From positions 44,990,662 through 45,054,661 of the forward strand of contig OU744724.1 in assembly GCA_916613615.1 (NCBI GenBank): a stretch of 64,000 nucleotides of DNA, read 5' to 3'. The notes under the pieces are model-generated. The model saw only the letters and a list, made by a program, of their open reading frames with translations, did no database searches and was not told where the DNA came from. Of this stretch, positions 44,769 to 57,744 are shown piece by piece. The translations under genes and the position numbers were made by a program. The stretch comes from Steromphala cineraria (lineage: Eukaryota > Mollusca > Gastropoda > Trochida > Trochidae). Positions within the stretch are counted from its first letter, which is position 1; every line of letters starts with the position of its first letter.

Positions 44769-44941
44769 TAAGAAATGAATTTCACAATATAGTTGTCCAC
44801 ACGGTTATAACCTGTTTGAAACTTGTAATATAAACTTGTATAATTGGCGAGCTTGCCGAGCCAATTATGCTAAAGTTTATATTACGAGTTTCAAACAGGT
44901 TATAACCGTGTGGACAACTATATTATGAAATTCATTTCTTA
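44769..44941. repeat. 173-bp near-perfect palindrome
   Basis: Two ~80-bp arms (TAAGAAATGAATTTCACAAT at the left, its inverse at the right) surround a short CGAGCTTGCCGAG centre. Only a few mismatches are visible. The palindrome forms the left end of the 1.2 kb insertion in D copy 2. Confidence 0.92.
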
Positions 44942-45322
44942 TAAATTCCCACTTTGTATTTAAAGCCAGAAGTTGTTTTTATATCATTCGAAATGCGATT
45001 CTGTAGTAACTTCTAAGCTGCTTGTCGCACTGACCTAGATATCAGTTAGACCCAGGCGGGTCTCTACCGAGTTCAAGCGCATGCAAAAATAGTTCATAAC
45101 AAAAATGGAAAAGATGCACTTCTTTATCCCACAAATAATCCTTTATGGGTATCATGTTAATAACAATAAAATGTTTTGGGAAAAAAACTAACAAATATGT
45201 AAAGTTTGATTTGAATATTCCAAAATTAACAATTTGCACTCGCATATCGATACTGTCCTGTATCGAGGGGTAGAGTATCAGCTCTAAAAGCTCGACGTGC
45301 TTGGGAAAGTTGGGTTGTTTGT

Positions 45323-45631
45323 TTGACAATGAATGTAAACATAACGTTATTTAAAATCCCTCGAGAAATAATGCCAATTGCAGGCCCGCCGATGTTAGAC
45401 ACTGTCATTGACAATGATGAGTACATGTATTCAAACACGGCAACATCGAAACTGTCTATGAAGGCAGAGAGCGTGCCACGACACTATTTGTTGTGCATGG
45501 AATGGGGTGCCTTGAAACTGTGTTGTCGCAAGTCAAGTCATTCAGCATGGAGCTCAACTCATGCTTTTGAAATGATGTACATTACATTGTTTAACTTTGC
45601 CCACTATCCTCATTTCTGTGACTGGAGATGA
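45323..45631 (+). CDS. Hypothetical 102-codon frame in the 1.2 kb insertion
   Basis: The frame has an ATG near its start (TTGACAATGAATGTAAAC) and codes for a mixed-composition product with Cys-rich C-terminal half (LLCMEWGALKLCCRKSS). No known domain. Its only support is length and a GC content above its surroundings; it could be a mobile-element gene fragment. Confidence 0.25.
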   Translation: MTMNVNITLFKIPREIMPIAGPPMLDTVIDNDEYMYSNTATSKLSMKAESVPRHYLLCMEWGALKLCCRKSSHSAWSSTHAFEMMYITLFNFAHYPHFCDWR

Positions 45632-47519
45632 ACATGTACAACTTTACATATTTACAACTTAATGTTTATTCTTCAAACATCAAAAAAAGATTATTAGGGC
45701 AAGTGTTGCTAATAAACAGAAAAATAATATTTGCAAAAAGTGAGTCAAAGTGATCAAGACTGGGGTCAGGCTGGAATGTGGCTGTAAGATCAGGGGAATC
45801 CCCGAGAAATGTAGTTCCGGCACGATATCGTATAAACTTCATTTACTGAAAGTTATTTGATATAACCTGCGATTTAGGGTTCATTTAAATGTATACCGAT
45901 CACATGACCTTGTAAGATCCAATCAGAATCGAGCATATCGTTTACATTTCAATGTCTGAATTTATATACATCTAACAAGTAGGATACGACCATATAATTC
46001 AGTAATATAGTGTGCAGTTATGATGTCAATATGTTAGTGCAATGCAATATAAGAAATGTTATTTACTTGCAATAAGACGCTAGAAACAGTACAGCTTCTT
46101 TTAAAAAATGCATTGAATTTTTTGTATCAAACTAGCTTTCGCTCGCTTAATTTGAAATCATTATTCATTAGCTAGCAATAGTAGTACATGAAAGGTCGTT
46201 AAACATAATTCATTTATATATACTAAATAACTAGTAAAGGACAAAGATTGTTATGTTTAATAGTTTGCTCAAGAAAAACGTGTTTGAACAAATGTAGTAT
46301 CAACAATATATAATCAAATAATGATTTGATAATGTAATAATGTTTTCAGTGGATTTTACATTCTGCTAAAAACCCACACTTTAATAACATGAAAGTTCCT
46401 TACTAAGTTGATATGCAAAATGGTGACCTCGGATGTATAAACTGTAGGTCCGAGTTTGATTAGAATTGGTAAGAATTCAATTACTCAACTTATTGTATCT
46501 AATCATGCATACAGTCCTATTAAGTTTTAGTCAAACAACAATTAGAGAATATGATTTGAATGTGAAGAAACCCAGAGTGTCAAACTGAGCCCATGTCCTT
46601 TTGTATCCTTATAGTTAGATTATTCATTTATGCAAATTGGATGGGATTGCTGTATAATTTGTCCCTAACCCTGAGACGTCTGATTAGCGTAATGCTTTAT
46701 CAAGCAAAGAAAAACAGGTTTTTACTTGTTTCTGAACCTTTAGCTGAAAATATCTTAAATTCTAATTCCTATGTTTATTTTGTTCCCATTTTAATATGAA
46801 ATTTAAACACAACTACTCCCTTAAATATAACTGCTGAACATTATCATGAGTTTTAACTCCAGGACCCAACATGGCCATAATTTCTTCATAACGTGATATT
46901 GAGATACACAAACCTTCCCAGCTCTATGATATTGAAACCAAAAACACACCTATAAGTGTGTGAGGAAATTGGCGAAGACAATGTCCCTCAGTAATATTTT
47001 AACTACCTAACATCTCTGTTGCAAACATTGGGCAAAACCTTCAAAGCAATCATGCTGAAACTGAGAATGAGAAATCGTGATTAAGTGTCAGGGAGGAACA
47101 ATTCAACTTTTTTCACAGATCCATAAATCAGAAAATAAATCTGTTAAACGGACGTCAAACTGGTGGAGTGATTGAAAATCCGACAGGCAGAAGTAAGCTG
47201 ATCAGGAGCCTGTAGCGAGACCATCTCTAACAATAACATGTAGCTTCTTACTACAGTCAAGAACAATCATGGTATAAAGGCCAAGGAATCTCAATAGAAT
47301 ATTGTCTCCAAATCTCAAATCTCATCACGAGAACAACCATTTATTTCTAGCAGGAAATTGTTTCTAAATATTTAAAGCAAATACAAACATGTACAAAAAT
47401 ATGCCATCAATGCCCATTTCAATTTCGATTTCTGCAATCATATGAATCACGGAGAGTGTAAAATAGTCGAAGAAATTAGATCATAACATTTATTGACAGT
47501 AATGAAATAATTGTAAGTA

Positions 47520-48037
47520 CCGGGAATCCTCGTATTTAAGCCCTGCCGTTATTAAGCTCATGGGCTTATTAACGAGTTTTGATTTTCGTATTTTAGCCCA
47601 TGGGCTTAATTTTGATATATTTTCTCACTTCAAAATGACTGAACAGTTATTTTCGATGGAATCACTGCCTGTTTTTAGGCTTCGATAGATACTGATGTTT
47701 CAAACATAGAAAATGCATTGGTCTGAAAATATAAATGCCATTTTAGACACCAAGCATAAAAGTATAAATACATTAGATGATAAGAAAGCAGAAACTGATA
47801 TAGAGTAAAGGGTTGATATTGGGAATCATCCATTTTTAAAAGAAAAATAAATCTCTCTTTTTACAATCGCCATTGCAGAATGGGAATCATAAACAAATAA
47901 ACCCTCGACTGAAAAAAACAAGTTTTGTTATAATTCATCTCCCTTCGGAATTACGCTTATTTTCAGAAAATATATTTCCCATATGAAAGGGGTGAAATTC
48001 GAAATTAAGCCCTGGGCTTAAATACGAGAATTCCAGG
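47520..48037. mobile_element. TIR element with TA target duplication, copy 2
   Basis: Duplicated together with D; TA at 47518-47519 and 48038-48039. Its right end has two changes (ACGAGAATTCCAGG) that break the perfect inverted repeat kept in copy 1, and an internal CCCTGGGTT stretch is lost. Confidence 0.9.
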
Positions 48038-49229
48038 TAGGACTTAATGTCAATCTAGCATGTGTTAAACATCTCTTGCAGTGTGTATTTCCTAGGACAA
48101 TATACATTTACAACATTCACATGGTGAAACATCATTGCTCATATGAGCGAGCTGGTTTAAATGGCTGCGATTATTAGCATGATGGTGTTTTTAAAGCGGT
48201 GATTTAGTTTATTTGATGACATGTTTGACTGGCTAGGGTGGTCCACATGATAAGCTTGTTAAGATGATGGAGGATTCACCTTGTACTCGGTTTTCATAGG
48301 GTTCTTTTACTCACCATTATTCAAAAAGTTTAACGATAATGTTCAAGCTCTTATTGCCCAAAATTATTACCACCGCATGAGATATTGCATATATAAATGC
48401 AATGTCCTAATTGTCATGCAATAGTTGTAAACTGAAACTAATGTGTCTATGCAGTACAGAACAGCAATCTTTTCATAAAACCAAGATGACAAGATACAGC
48501 TGTTGTCTTATTTTGATAAATACACTCAACTGTAAAAGAAATGTCATCACATAAAAAAGCAAGATAGTTTAATTAACGTCGGCTGGATACAGCTAGCACA
48601 TAGTTAAGTCATACCAGTAACATAAAATTTGTATATAAATTTTTTAACATCGTAACCTCAGCTCGTTTCTACAAATGTCGCTTTAAGAAAATTGTTGTTT
48701 TCAAATTCTTTGGTAAGTTAACCTTGCCTTTTGTGCACTTAACATGTTGCTTCTAGATCACATCCATTGATCGGATAAATAAAGAGACATAGGAGGACAG
48801 GAGAATTTTTTTAATTTACAATTTGACACTTCTTAAAAGAACCACTCCGTGATTTTCAACGCATCTTTTTGTTTTGAATCTAACCTAAATAACATTATAC
48901 GACATTATAAGTCAAATTCACATGTTCAAATTATATTTATTATATTATTTGTATAACCTATCAAACATTATAAACTCATAAAAATCATTGTGACTGCGCT
49001 AGATAAGTTTACAAAATTACGTTTCACGTTTGACGAGCGTCATTGTCTGGTTTTCTATCATAGTCATGACTTTCAACCCTCAAATGATACTTTCCTTCAA
49101 CAGTGGATACTTATGGATCAGATGACACTATTGATAAAGTTTGGCACATGTGACCCCTATCAACTCACGGAGTGGCTCTTAGAGAAAAAAATTATGTCAT
49201 CCTTACTCCTGGTAACTTACGACATGATT

Positions 49230-49560
49230 GAATGTATTTCACAGATAACTGTTCTGTCAAAGGCCTCGCTGAGATTCCGTTCAAATCATCATTAAATCAT
49301 CCACAAGGTCGCAGAGCGCACTTTCTAACAGTATTACTGGAGAAACGCTGTATCTGAGGATTACAAGTGTAATTTACCTTGAAGACGCCACAAGATGCCT
49401 CCCTTATACAATTAATAGCTTCACAGGGAGGTTAGCTAAGACCACGGCCCAACAATTTGATTGGAAATCGTGAAAAAAAGCTGCAAGATATGTCAAAGAG
49501 GACCCTTGTGGTTTTGTTCTCTGAAGCGGGAAATAGACATATTAACAACATTTTCTAAGG
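49230..49560 (+). other. Conserved block A, copy 3
   Basis: Differs from copy 2 by a handful of bases and the absent 3-base insertion; shares GGAGAAACGCTG with copy 1 where copy 2 has GGCGAAACG. Confidence 0.6.
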
Positions 49561-50704
49561 TGAGACCTCTGTTAGATCGGAGTTCATTGATTCAAAGATT
49601 GTCATTCAGTTTTAAATTTCATGTGCAATTGACAAACAATAAAAGTATAATTTAGTCTAAAACATACTGCAGGAAATTATTCGAGTCATTATTCATTTCA
49701 TTTACGTATTTTCAACTACATTCCAGAATGATTCGTTGTGTAAATATTTCATTTAATGACAATTCATACCAAGGTTTATTATAAAAACTATGAATTTTTA
49801 CTTTACTCTTATCATGAACTCTCGCAATTTAAATCTATTAAAAGAAAGCTTGATTTCTGAATTAAGCTGTCTTGGTTCTTATTTTCGAAGCAGTGCATTG
49901 AAAGCTGGTTCTAGTAAGAATACAACTTCAGTATTTCAGAAAGTAGCTACATTTCGGTATAGATCCTTATACCGTAGCTTGAAAACAGTAAGACATTGCT
50001 ACTTTCTGTTTCCTTTAATGTTTAACTCCTTGTTAGTATGCATACGTCTTCTTTGTGAAATGACTGTCATTGTCTATCATTTATAAAAAAATGGTGATGT
50101 TGGTTTCATTTGATGTAACTCTTCTAGGTAAGGATTTATGATTTAAACATATTTTATTCATGAAATATATACATGAATGGATTGGATTTATTTAACATTA
50201 GTCATGCAGACATTTTGGGTTTTTAATAAAAATGATGAATTTTTAATGACTACATGCCATCAATCAATTATAAAGTATTTATTTACTTTTTCCACTTTTT
50301 GAAAGACTACAGGTTGTACATCACTACATTATCAAACATTTCAATTTCTTTTAGAAAAAATAATAATTTAAGGTTACATTATGATCATCTTGAAATTGCA
50401 TCATGTAAGGTACCAAAGATCTATGCAAATATCTACCACTAGAAGCAAAGGAAGGATATTATCTAAACATTAGACATGGACATAGAATGCCAAGTCGATA
50501 GGGTATTAACATTCCCTCGATCTGCCCTCTGGGATCAAGTCAAATCAAATATACTATTGTGAAAGAACATAGCAAGAGTTATATGGTCTATGCTAAACAT
50601 TATCCACGGATACGCATAGCTAGATAAAAACCTTCATTCGTTCAGTCTACTGAAACTGGTTCCGTGTAAGGTTATATTCACGGCTAACTAAACTGACATC
50701 ATTT

Positions 50705-50937
50705 AATCATTCACAGGACTAAATCGCAACGAGCTTTGGCAGTTGTCCGGGCACAGCCTATGTTCTAGGACGTGCGAGTGTAATTTACTGGAAGGGAGAT
50801 ACACGTTTTTTCTTCATACATTTAATAGCTTCACAAGATTGTAAGCTTAGACTACAGCGAGTTGAAATAATTGGAACTCTTTAAAACGCTGATATTACAT
50901 TACATCAAAGTGTGCCCTTGCTGTTGTGTTATTTGAA
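50705..50937 (+). other. Conserved block B, copy 3
   Basis: Identical to copy 2 through the first ~160 bases by eye; small changes at AATAATTGGAAC and AAAACGCTGATATTAC. Confidence 0.55.
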
Positions 50938-52540
50938 GCAGATAATTGACACATTTTATGAGTTCTGTTGAGGCGAAAAAACATCTTTAAAATTAAAACG
51001 TCTGAGATAATTGATGTCTTTACAATTCAAAACGTATTTAACGTGTTGGCTACAGTAATCAGTTATTTTACACCATTTTTTTTTTTTTTTTTTTGAAAGT
51101 AGTTATTTCTAGTTCACGCTCTTTTAATGAAAGTTCCAATGTTGCTATTTAAGAAGCGGATACTATAACTAACAAAGTAAAATCTTCTTCTTAACATTAG
51201 TCTCTACTGATGCAGGCTGAAGACATATGACGTTGAATACTCGCCAAATTGTATGATTTAATAATTTTAGAAGAGTTCTATTCTCTTCTCCCCTGTTGAG
51301 TCTCCACTGACCCCAGAAATGGTTTGACAGAAATAAACTCGTCGATACCAGTGTCTCAAACAAAAAACTTGTCATTTCAACAATTTCTTATTATTTCCTA
51401 AATAATTAGGAATACCAACCTCAAACGATTTCCTACATTCTGTTGCCAAAACAATTATTTATATTTTGTCATTTTTCTTTTTGTAAAGTCACCATGCCAT
51501 AATTGAGGTATATCTCTCAGTAGTCCATTCAATGTAAATGAAAAACACCAACAGCAGGATTTGTAAACTAGTATTTAAAGGAAAGTATACACTCTAAAAT
51601 TTATATAAGAAATAAATAAATATTTATGAAGTGAAAAAACATAATGTGCAATGTTTCACAAGTTAATACAAATCGTTTCTGTCAAATAATGTTAACCTAC
51701 ATTAAGTTCTGACATAACATTAACGTAAACTCTGAAATTCCCCTATTCTCATGTAATAAAAAAATTACATGGATTGTGAAGCTATAAGCTAGTAAAGGGG
51801 ACACTATAGCAGTGCAGTGGTAGAAAAAACACAAGATTTGTGCCAGGTTTGAGTCCAATTGAGAAAAAGACAGCTATGAAAAGGGGAAAACAAGGATTCC
51901 GTCATTGCTAAAACCATTGACTCTGACAGAGAACTTTTATCCAACTTCTGCAATGACTCAGAAGTACTGATCATACAACATACAGGCTTAGAAGTGGCGG
52001 ATCACGTGTGGTAACGCCCATTGATGGAAGCCACTGCCTGTCAATGCACCTTTGGAAACGTTTAGTGACAGAAACTCGGCACCCGGACACCTGATAAATC
52101 GACACATAATGTACCGACAACTAAGACAATGTAGGCTTCGACCACATTGACTCTAGGACAAAGTTTATCTGACTCTTCAAACAATTGCTTCAATTGACAT
52201 GAACCAGACGAGTTAGAGGTAGCAACATGGGTGTCTCGGCGGAAAATTTGCACTGCATCGCGTCATGCATCTTTGATGGGGCATTTACAGTTTGAGATAA
52301 AACTGAGGCGATCTGAAAACGTACATTGTGATAACCAAAATGTACGATTATGTTATTCAACCTCCTGTCGTTTCTTATATCCTCGTTGGATTTTCTAGCA
52401 ACACGAGAACACAAGCTAGTCTGACATACGTTCCTTGTATAAGCTTAACGTCGCTGTTTTATTGGGGCTAGCATGGGATCTATGGGGACGAATGAGAACG
52501 AGTGATGACACATTGATTATTTCTGGTATCATCTACACAG

Positions 52541-52577
52541 TCATTGTACGATATACGTCATTGTACGATATACGTTA
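52541..52577. repeat. 18-bp tandem duplication
   Basis: GTCATTGTACGATATAC occurs twice in a row in unit 3; unit 1 has it once (GTCATTGTACAATATAC, about 30163). Confidence 0.8.
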
Positions 52578-54128
52578 TGGAGTTAAAGGGCTCACTGGAT
52601 TGAAGCCTCAAGCCTCTTTATGATCGGATAAAGAACAAAAATCGAGACAATATCATCAATACTCGTGCCTCATATGGCTACGTCGACCAACGAATATTTA
52701 ATGTCATAGAAATTCTTATATTTGACACCAACTCAGGGAGCTAAAACGTCAATCATTAACAGTTTGAGTTTTCCACGAATGAATGCATTATAAGACTTCC
52801 ATCGTCAGTGTAATCATGTAATTCTTATCAATATAATGAAGAAATTATTATCACTTGTTTTGAATGCCCTATTTAGAGACAACAACCATTAAACTTTATG
52901 TTATGAGTAGAGCGGATATGTATATTAGAAGATACATCAGTAAACCTTAAATTCTTATTGTGAGGAAGTGCAGACCTATCACCATGTTAAAATATAGATG
53001 TTTTCGAATCAGTGGAATCATTCATTTGTGAGACGAAGAAAATCATGTAGTTTATCGATTGTAATCTAGGTTGTTCTTTAACGTCTTATCTGTCTTTTTT
53101 TTCGTCCTTTGTCACCCTTTTGTGTAAAAAATGTAAATCATCCATGTAATTCAAGTTGGAGAAGTTGTTCCTCATCCGTTTCTTTATGAATAAAATATGT
53201 TTAGATCAGATAAGCAATCATGTTTACCGGATTTTGCGTCTCTCCTTCAACATCATGTCTCCCGCCTCATACATAACATATCAACGTGACATTGGGTGGC
53301 CAAAGTGTTTGACAAATATAATCAGATGAGCAATTACTATGACGTTTTGAACTTCAATTTCCTTTCTCAATGGCCAACTACTCAAGTATAGCTAACGTAA
53401 GCTGTAGGTAGAACGAGAACACCTGTGTTTTGACAGGTATCTAGATACTTCTACACCCCAAGACTCTGAATATTTCTAGATATCAGTCAATTCCGTTAAA
53501 GATCCACGATATTGATTAAAAAGTATACATTCCAAATTATGTATTTGTTACTGTGTCCTTGGTGTGTCTACATTCAAAATATGTCAATGTTATACATATA
53601 GAATATTTGTCTCCATGTTCATCTGGTCCCATCCTGGCATTCTCACATCTTCATTCTAATCGTTTGCAATTTACAGACTTCATGATGTCCTATTAACATT
53701 TCTAAGAGAAAAAAATCTTCCATTTTTTTTACTGAATTTTCAAAGAAACATTTCACAAATGCACACACTGATGGCTAATACACAGAGTTGAAGTCTAAGC
53801 ATTTGTTATTTTACATGAGCAATTTGTTTAAAATGCGTTTAGTTGAAAATTACGTGATCTTGCTACCTTTCCAAAAGAAGGTGAAAACATGGTAAAGTAA
53901 TTGCTAAAATTGATATTAATGATAATTCCTATAGAAACACGTCTCAGAATTTGCTTTTACTAAGGCAGAGAAAACTTGAGTATTCTCCAAAAATCCACAC
54001 AAGAGGGCACTGGATACTCTCATCTAATTAAGGTAATCTTTCTTTGAAGGATATTATCATTATTATTCATTATTTGCTTTCTGTGGACCAACCTTAACAT
54101 CTCATTGTTTTTAACTTTATATGTTGTA

Positions 54129-54196
54129 GCGCCTTGAGCAGGCAACCTGTCTGGATTGCGCGCATTATAAATGGACTATTACTATTACTATTAATG
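54129..54196 (+). mobile_element. SINE 3' tail fragment
   Basis: GCGCCTTGAGCAGGCAACCT followed by TATAAATGGAC and a (TTACTA)n-like tail. It matches the tail block of the SINE at 15900-16385 (GCGCCTTGAGCA, TATAAAT, triplet tail). The head is missing. Confidence 0.65.
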
Positions 54197-54863
54197 CTTA
54201 GTAACATGCTACATTGCATATTCCATTGACAGCATGTTTGGCTGCACTCGGACTCATCACCATTATGTTATCAATTTATGTAAATAATGTATTTATCAAC
54301 AGATTTATGCTTTTCATTTCATTCTATACATGTAGACTAATAGTGTACCTGGGAATTGGAAACATTAAACTCCAAGATTATTTTTAAAAGAATGTATCAA
54401 ATTTCAGACAGCATTATCAACAATCACATTTGACGATTTGTACAGTTTCTGTCAAGTTAAAATGAAGAAAACTTCATTTGTGTCAACATTACAATGTTAG
54501 TTTACCCAGGTGTGCACAGAGTGGACATATTTCAGGGATCATAACTCGAGTTTCCTGCACAGCAGGTTTTGAAGGTGAATAGACATATAGATGCACTGTA
54601 GATTCTACGCCCTCTACCAATGTGTATATACCTGATTTATCTTCATATATCTGCGCGAGGCAGTTTGTTGCTGTAAAAATATGTGTCATCCCGTATTGCC
54701 TTTTTTCGAGACCAAAGTTAGAACGATGACATTTACAAATGATCAAAAGATACATTGGCAAGGTAGTAAACCGTCCCAAAAAGGAGATAATCATATACCA
54801 TTTTATACATCATGCAGTGAGAAATTTTGAATCAAATTGAAGATTTGATTCAAAATAAGTGGT

Positions 54864-54920
54864 GTCCTTCTCTCCCTATACTGTTGATGGCTTTAGAACA
54901 AATCAGCTTAAAAATGCTTA
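54864..54920 (+). other. Conserved block C, copy 3 (truncated)
   Basis: Only the distal part remains (TCTCTCCCTATACTGTTGAT, GGCTTTAGAACAAATCAGCTTA); the 5' two thirds were deleted. Confidence 0.5.
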
Positions 54921-55770
54921 AAGGTAATACTGGAATTCATTGCAGTTTTTCTCCAAAGCAGCGAAAAAATGATTAGATGAGTATATATGAAATAAATAAA
55001 AATTCAATGTTGTCATTTGAATTCAAATATGTTTCATTTTTAATTGAATGTAAATAGCACATCAGTGCCGATACTTTTCACTCATGCATTATCCCTTGGA
55101 ATTTTCACAAGGACAATATGTACCTACAAAAACCATCTTTTCTATGTAACAATCCCCTTGGAAACTGTTTCATAATTGAACATTGGAATGAGTATATTGA
55201 AAGGACGAGTAATTAGACTACACGTTAGCCTAATGAAAAGTCTAAAGGTGAAGATCATATTCATATTGGCTTTCACTAATCATCATAATTCTATTTATAT
55301 CTTTACCAAGTGTATAAAATAGATTTAAAACCTAGCCTGTCCTGAAACTGATTGGTAAATTCCTTAGGGGAAAATAAAGAAAATGTTTGAAAAATTACCA
55401 GTCCTGACCAAAAAGTAGCCAGTCAAGGACTGGCAGACGGGCTATATTTTAAACACTGCTTTACCTAATTTATTTCTATTGAATGCTTAGTCTATTTATT
55501 CAACATTTTGTTAATTGTTGATCTTACTTATCTTACTTATTTCTTAACTCTCCCGATGCTACCTGGGGTCTAAGAGGCCCGGCAGTCACTTAAAGGTTCT
55601 GCATATATCGTGGTATTGGTTGTTGAATATCCAGATTCCAGGTTTTGTCTTCAAAACTTTAACAGAGCATTGTCACTGAATAAAATCACTACAAAATAAT
55701 TTGTCAAAAGTTTATATCAGCTTAAGAATCCTCTGAGGCCCGCGGTCATCAATTTTGTTTCACCAATACC

Positions 55771-57744
55771 ATTACAGCCGTCACACATTCATGAAATTAG
55801 CATTCCTATAGCATGGGTCCTTCAGGACAAGTGGTATGAGAAATATCAATCATTTCAAACATTGCTCTGGGGTATCTCTTCATTATAAATGAGGCAATCA
55901 TAAAAATAATTGCATGAAAAGTAGTGTCAGTGATTGTTGCCATCTTGACTTGTGTGTCGATCATATTGCTTAAGAATTATGAATGAATAAACCATAGTTG
56001 ATACTATAGATATGCCAAACGATTCCGACCTTTTATTGGAAAGATAGTATCAGATATTGAAAAATACTGCACTAAAATTATTTTCCTTAAAACTTCAGTA
56101 TTTGTTAAGCGTTTAATAAATTATGTGTATCGCTTTGGAAGGATGTTAGTCATCTGTGACAAATTGTTATTGTAGAAAAGCTTAAGATCAAACCAAGTTG
56201 ATATCTTACTCAAGTGGTTCAGATTTCAGAGTCGAATTACTGACGTTCCTTGTTTTCAGCCAAATTGAAATCTCATTGAATCAGTGAATACAGTGTTTTA
56301 GTTGACATTGCCCTCTTGACTACAACTAGTAAGTTTTTACTATTGGGGATTTCCATTGTACATTTTCTGTACTCGATAGTAAACTCTGCAAAATGTATTA
56401 AATGCACTGAATAATGTGATGCAATCTTCACCATAATAATTACCTTCAGCAACTGAATAATTGCAACTCAATCCCCCTTTCCCCCATATTTCCTCAATTA
56501 GGTCATGATGCTTTGAAACCAAGGAAGTAATCTCAATGAACTGCCTTTGTAAGTGTGACTTCCTTCGAAGTGAGAGGGTTGATGTAGAGTCTAGGCTCAC
56601 AGAGCTGTCCTTGGTCCGGCCAGTATACCTGAAGGTCATAAGTGATTGTCTCCGACTTCAGCTCAATGCATCTCCTCAGAAAGGGCTTTGTCTAGTATTC
56701 AGTGCGGGAGGTTTGCTCCTTACTTACGTCAGTAATGTAATCAAGGAAGTGATCATGTTAATTACTTTAACCGGTACAAGGCTGTAATTCTAGATGTAGA
56801 CTGATCAGGCTCAATTAATTGTTTTCATTCTCAAACATCTTATGCTTAGACAATAGTCTATCATTTGACATTCACTGACGTACTTCACTCCTCAGAGCAA
56901 CCTGCGGAAAATAAATCTAGTACATTTTTTCTGTTGGGCGAATGGGAAGGAATCGTGTTCCTTTTTCATTACGTTATTTTTATAGGTGGGTGGGTGATTG
57001 AGTGAGATACTTAGCATACGTAGAGTATATCTTTTATTGGGGTTTCAATCAGTTCTGTCTTGGCATGACACATCAGAAAATATTTGAAACGCTTCACTTC
57101 AATATTGTGAAAAGATTAACATTGATTGATTTCATTCAATGTCACAAAGAACTTTATGAAGATAAAAAGGGAAATAATTCCTGAATGTAAATGAGAGATA
57201 ATGAACACAATTCTTTTCATATTTTTTTCTTCTGGTCAACTGGTCATATCTGTACTTTGTCCAAACGTTCATACAACTGGTACATTAGACTATCTTGCCT
57301 TCATACACATTAGAATGACATGGTAGTTCTTAGATGAAATCACAAACTTGGCGAAACGCATATTTTCAACGATCATTCAAGGTTATGCTCTATTAGGGGA
57401 TTCAATATGGTGTACAACCTTTGAAAGAAGATTTAATTTTATTTTCTTCGGAGCCTAAAACAAAATAACGTTGACTATGAATGTCATAAGTAAAACTATA
57501 TTTTGGTAGGAAGAATACACACGTTTACTTTGAGGATATTTAATGTTTATTTTGGTATTTTTTTAGATGGTTTTTCAAACAAACCTGGAATTTATGTTAA
57601 ATGATGATAAGTATGAATTTTGAGTAGACATAACGAGCCTTGTTGAACTTGCATTTGTAGAAGAGAAGTGTGAAGTCCTTTAACAGCTCAAACGCCTGAT
57701 TTCACAATATTGTTTAGATAGAGGGATTTTAAAACAATACTTTT
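55771..57744. other. Unassigned sequence between unit 3 and inverted D
   Basis: I see no match to the duplicated units and no recognisable gene. Open frames of 83-99 codons overlap on opposite strands at 56340-56787 without homology. Confidence 0.4.

Larger units (their letters stand above)
44769..45975. mobile_element. 1.2 kb insertion in D copy 2, headed by the palindrome
   Basis: D copy 1 runs GTGTTATATTTAAACGGCAA into GGGATACGGCC, whereas D copy 2 is interrupted between GTGTTATTTAA (44771) and GTAGGATACGACC (about 45977). The insert contains the long palindrome, a 102-codon frame (45323-45631) and a CATATCG-type direct repeat. Neither TIRs spanning the whole insert nor a clear target duplication could be found, so the element class is unknown. 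Confidence 0.7.
44690..49065. repeat. Duplicated segment D, copy 2 (interrupted)
   Basis: Homologous to D copy 1. The first ~80 bp (44690-44768) and the rest (from about 45975) are separated by a 1.2 kb insertion. The remainder is 95-97% identical by eye to 33140-36235, including the TIR element at 47520-48037. Confidence 0.9.
49070..55770. repeat. Segmental duplication, unit 3 (A-B-C part)
   Basis: Third copy: block A 49230-49560, block B 50705-50937, shortened block C 54864-54920. Much closer to unit 2 than to unit 1 over the A-B interval. It lacks about 0.5 kb between A and B (unit 2 37270-37800) and about 1 kb near 54250, and has an expanded T18 run at about 51077-51094. Confidence 0.88.

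Noticed and set aside
48990..49295. 101-codon frame overlapping block A copy 3
   Set aside because: The same region in unit 2 has a stop within the first 20 codons and unit 1 lacks its first part, so the frame is not conserved.
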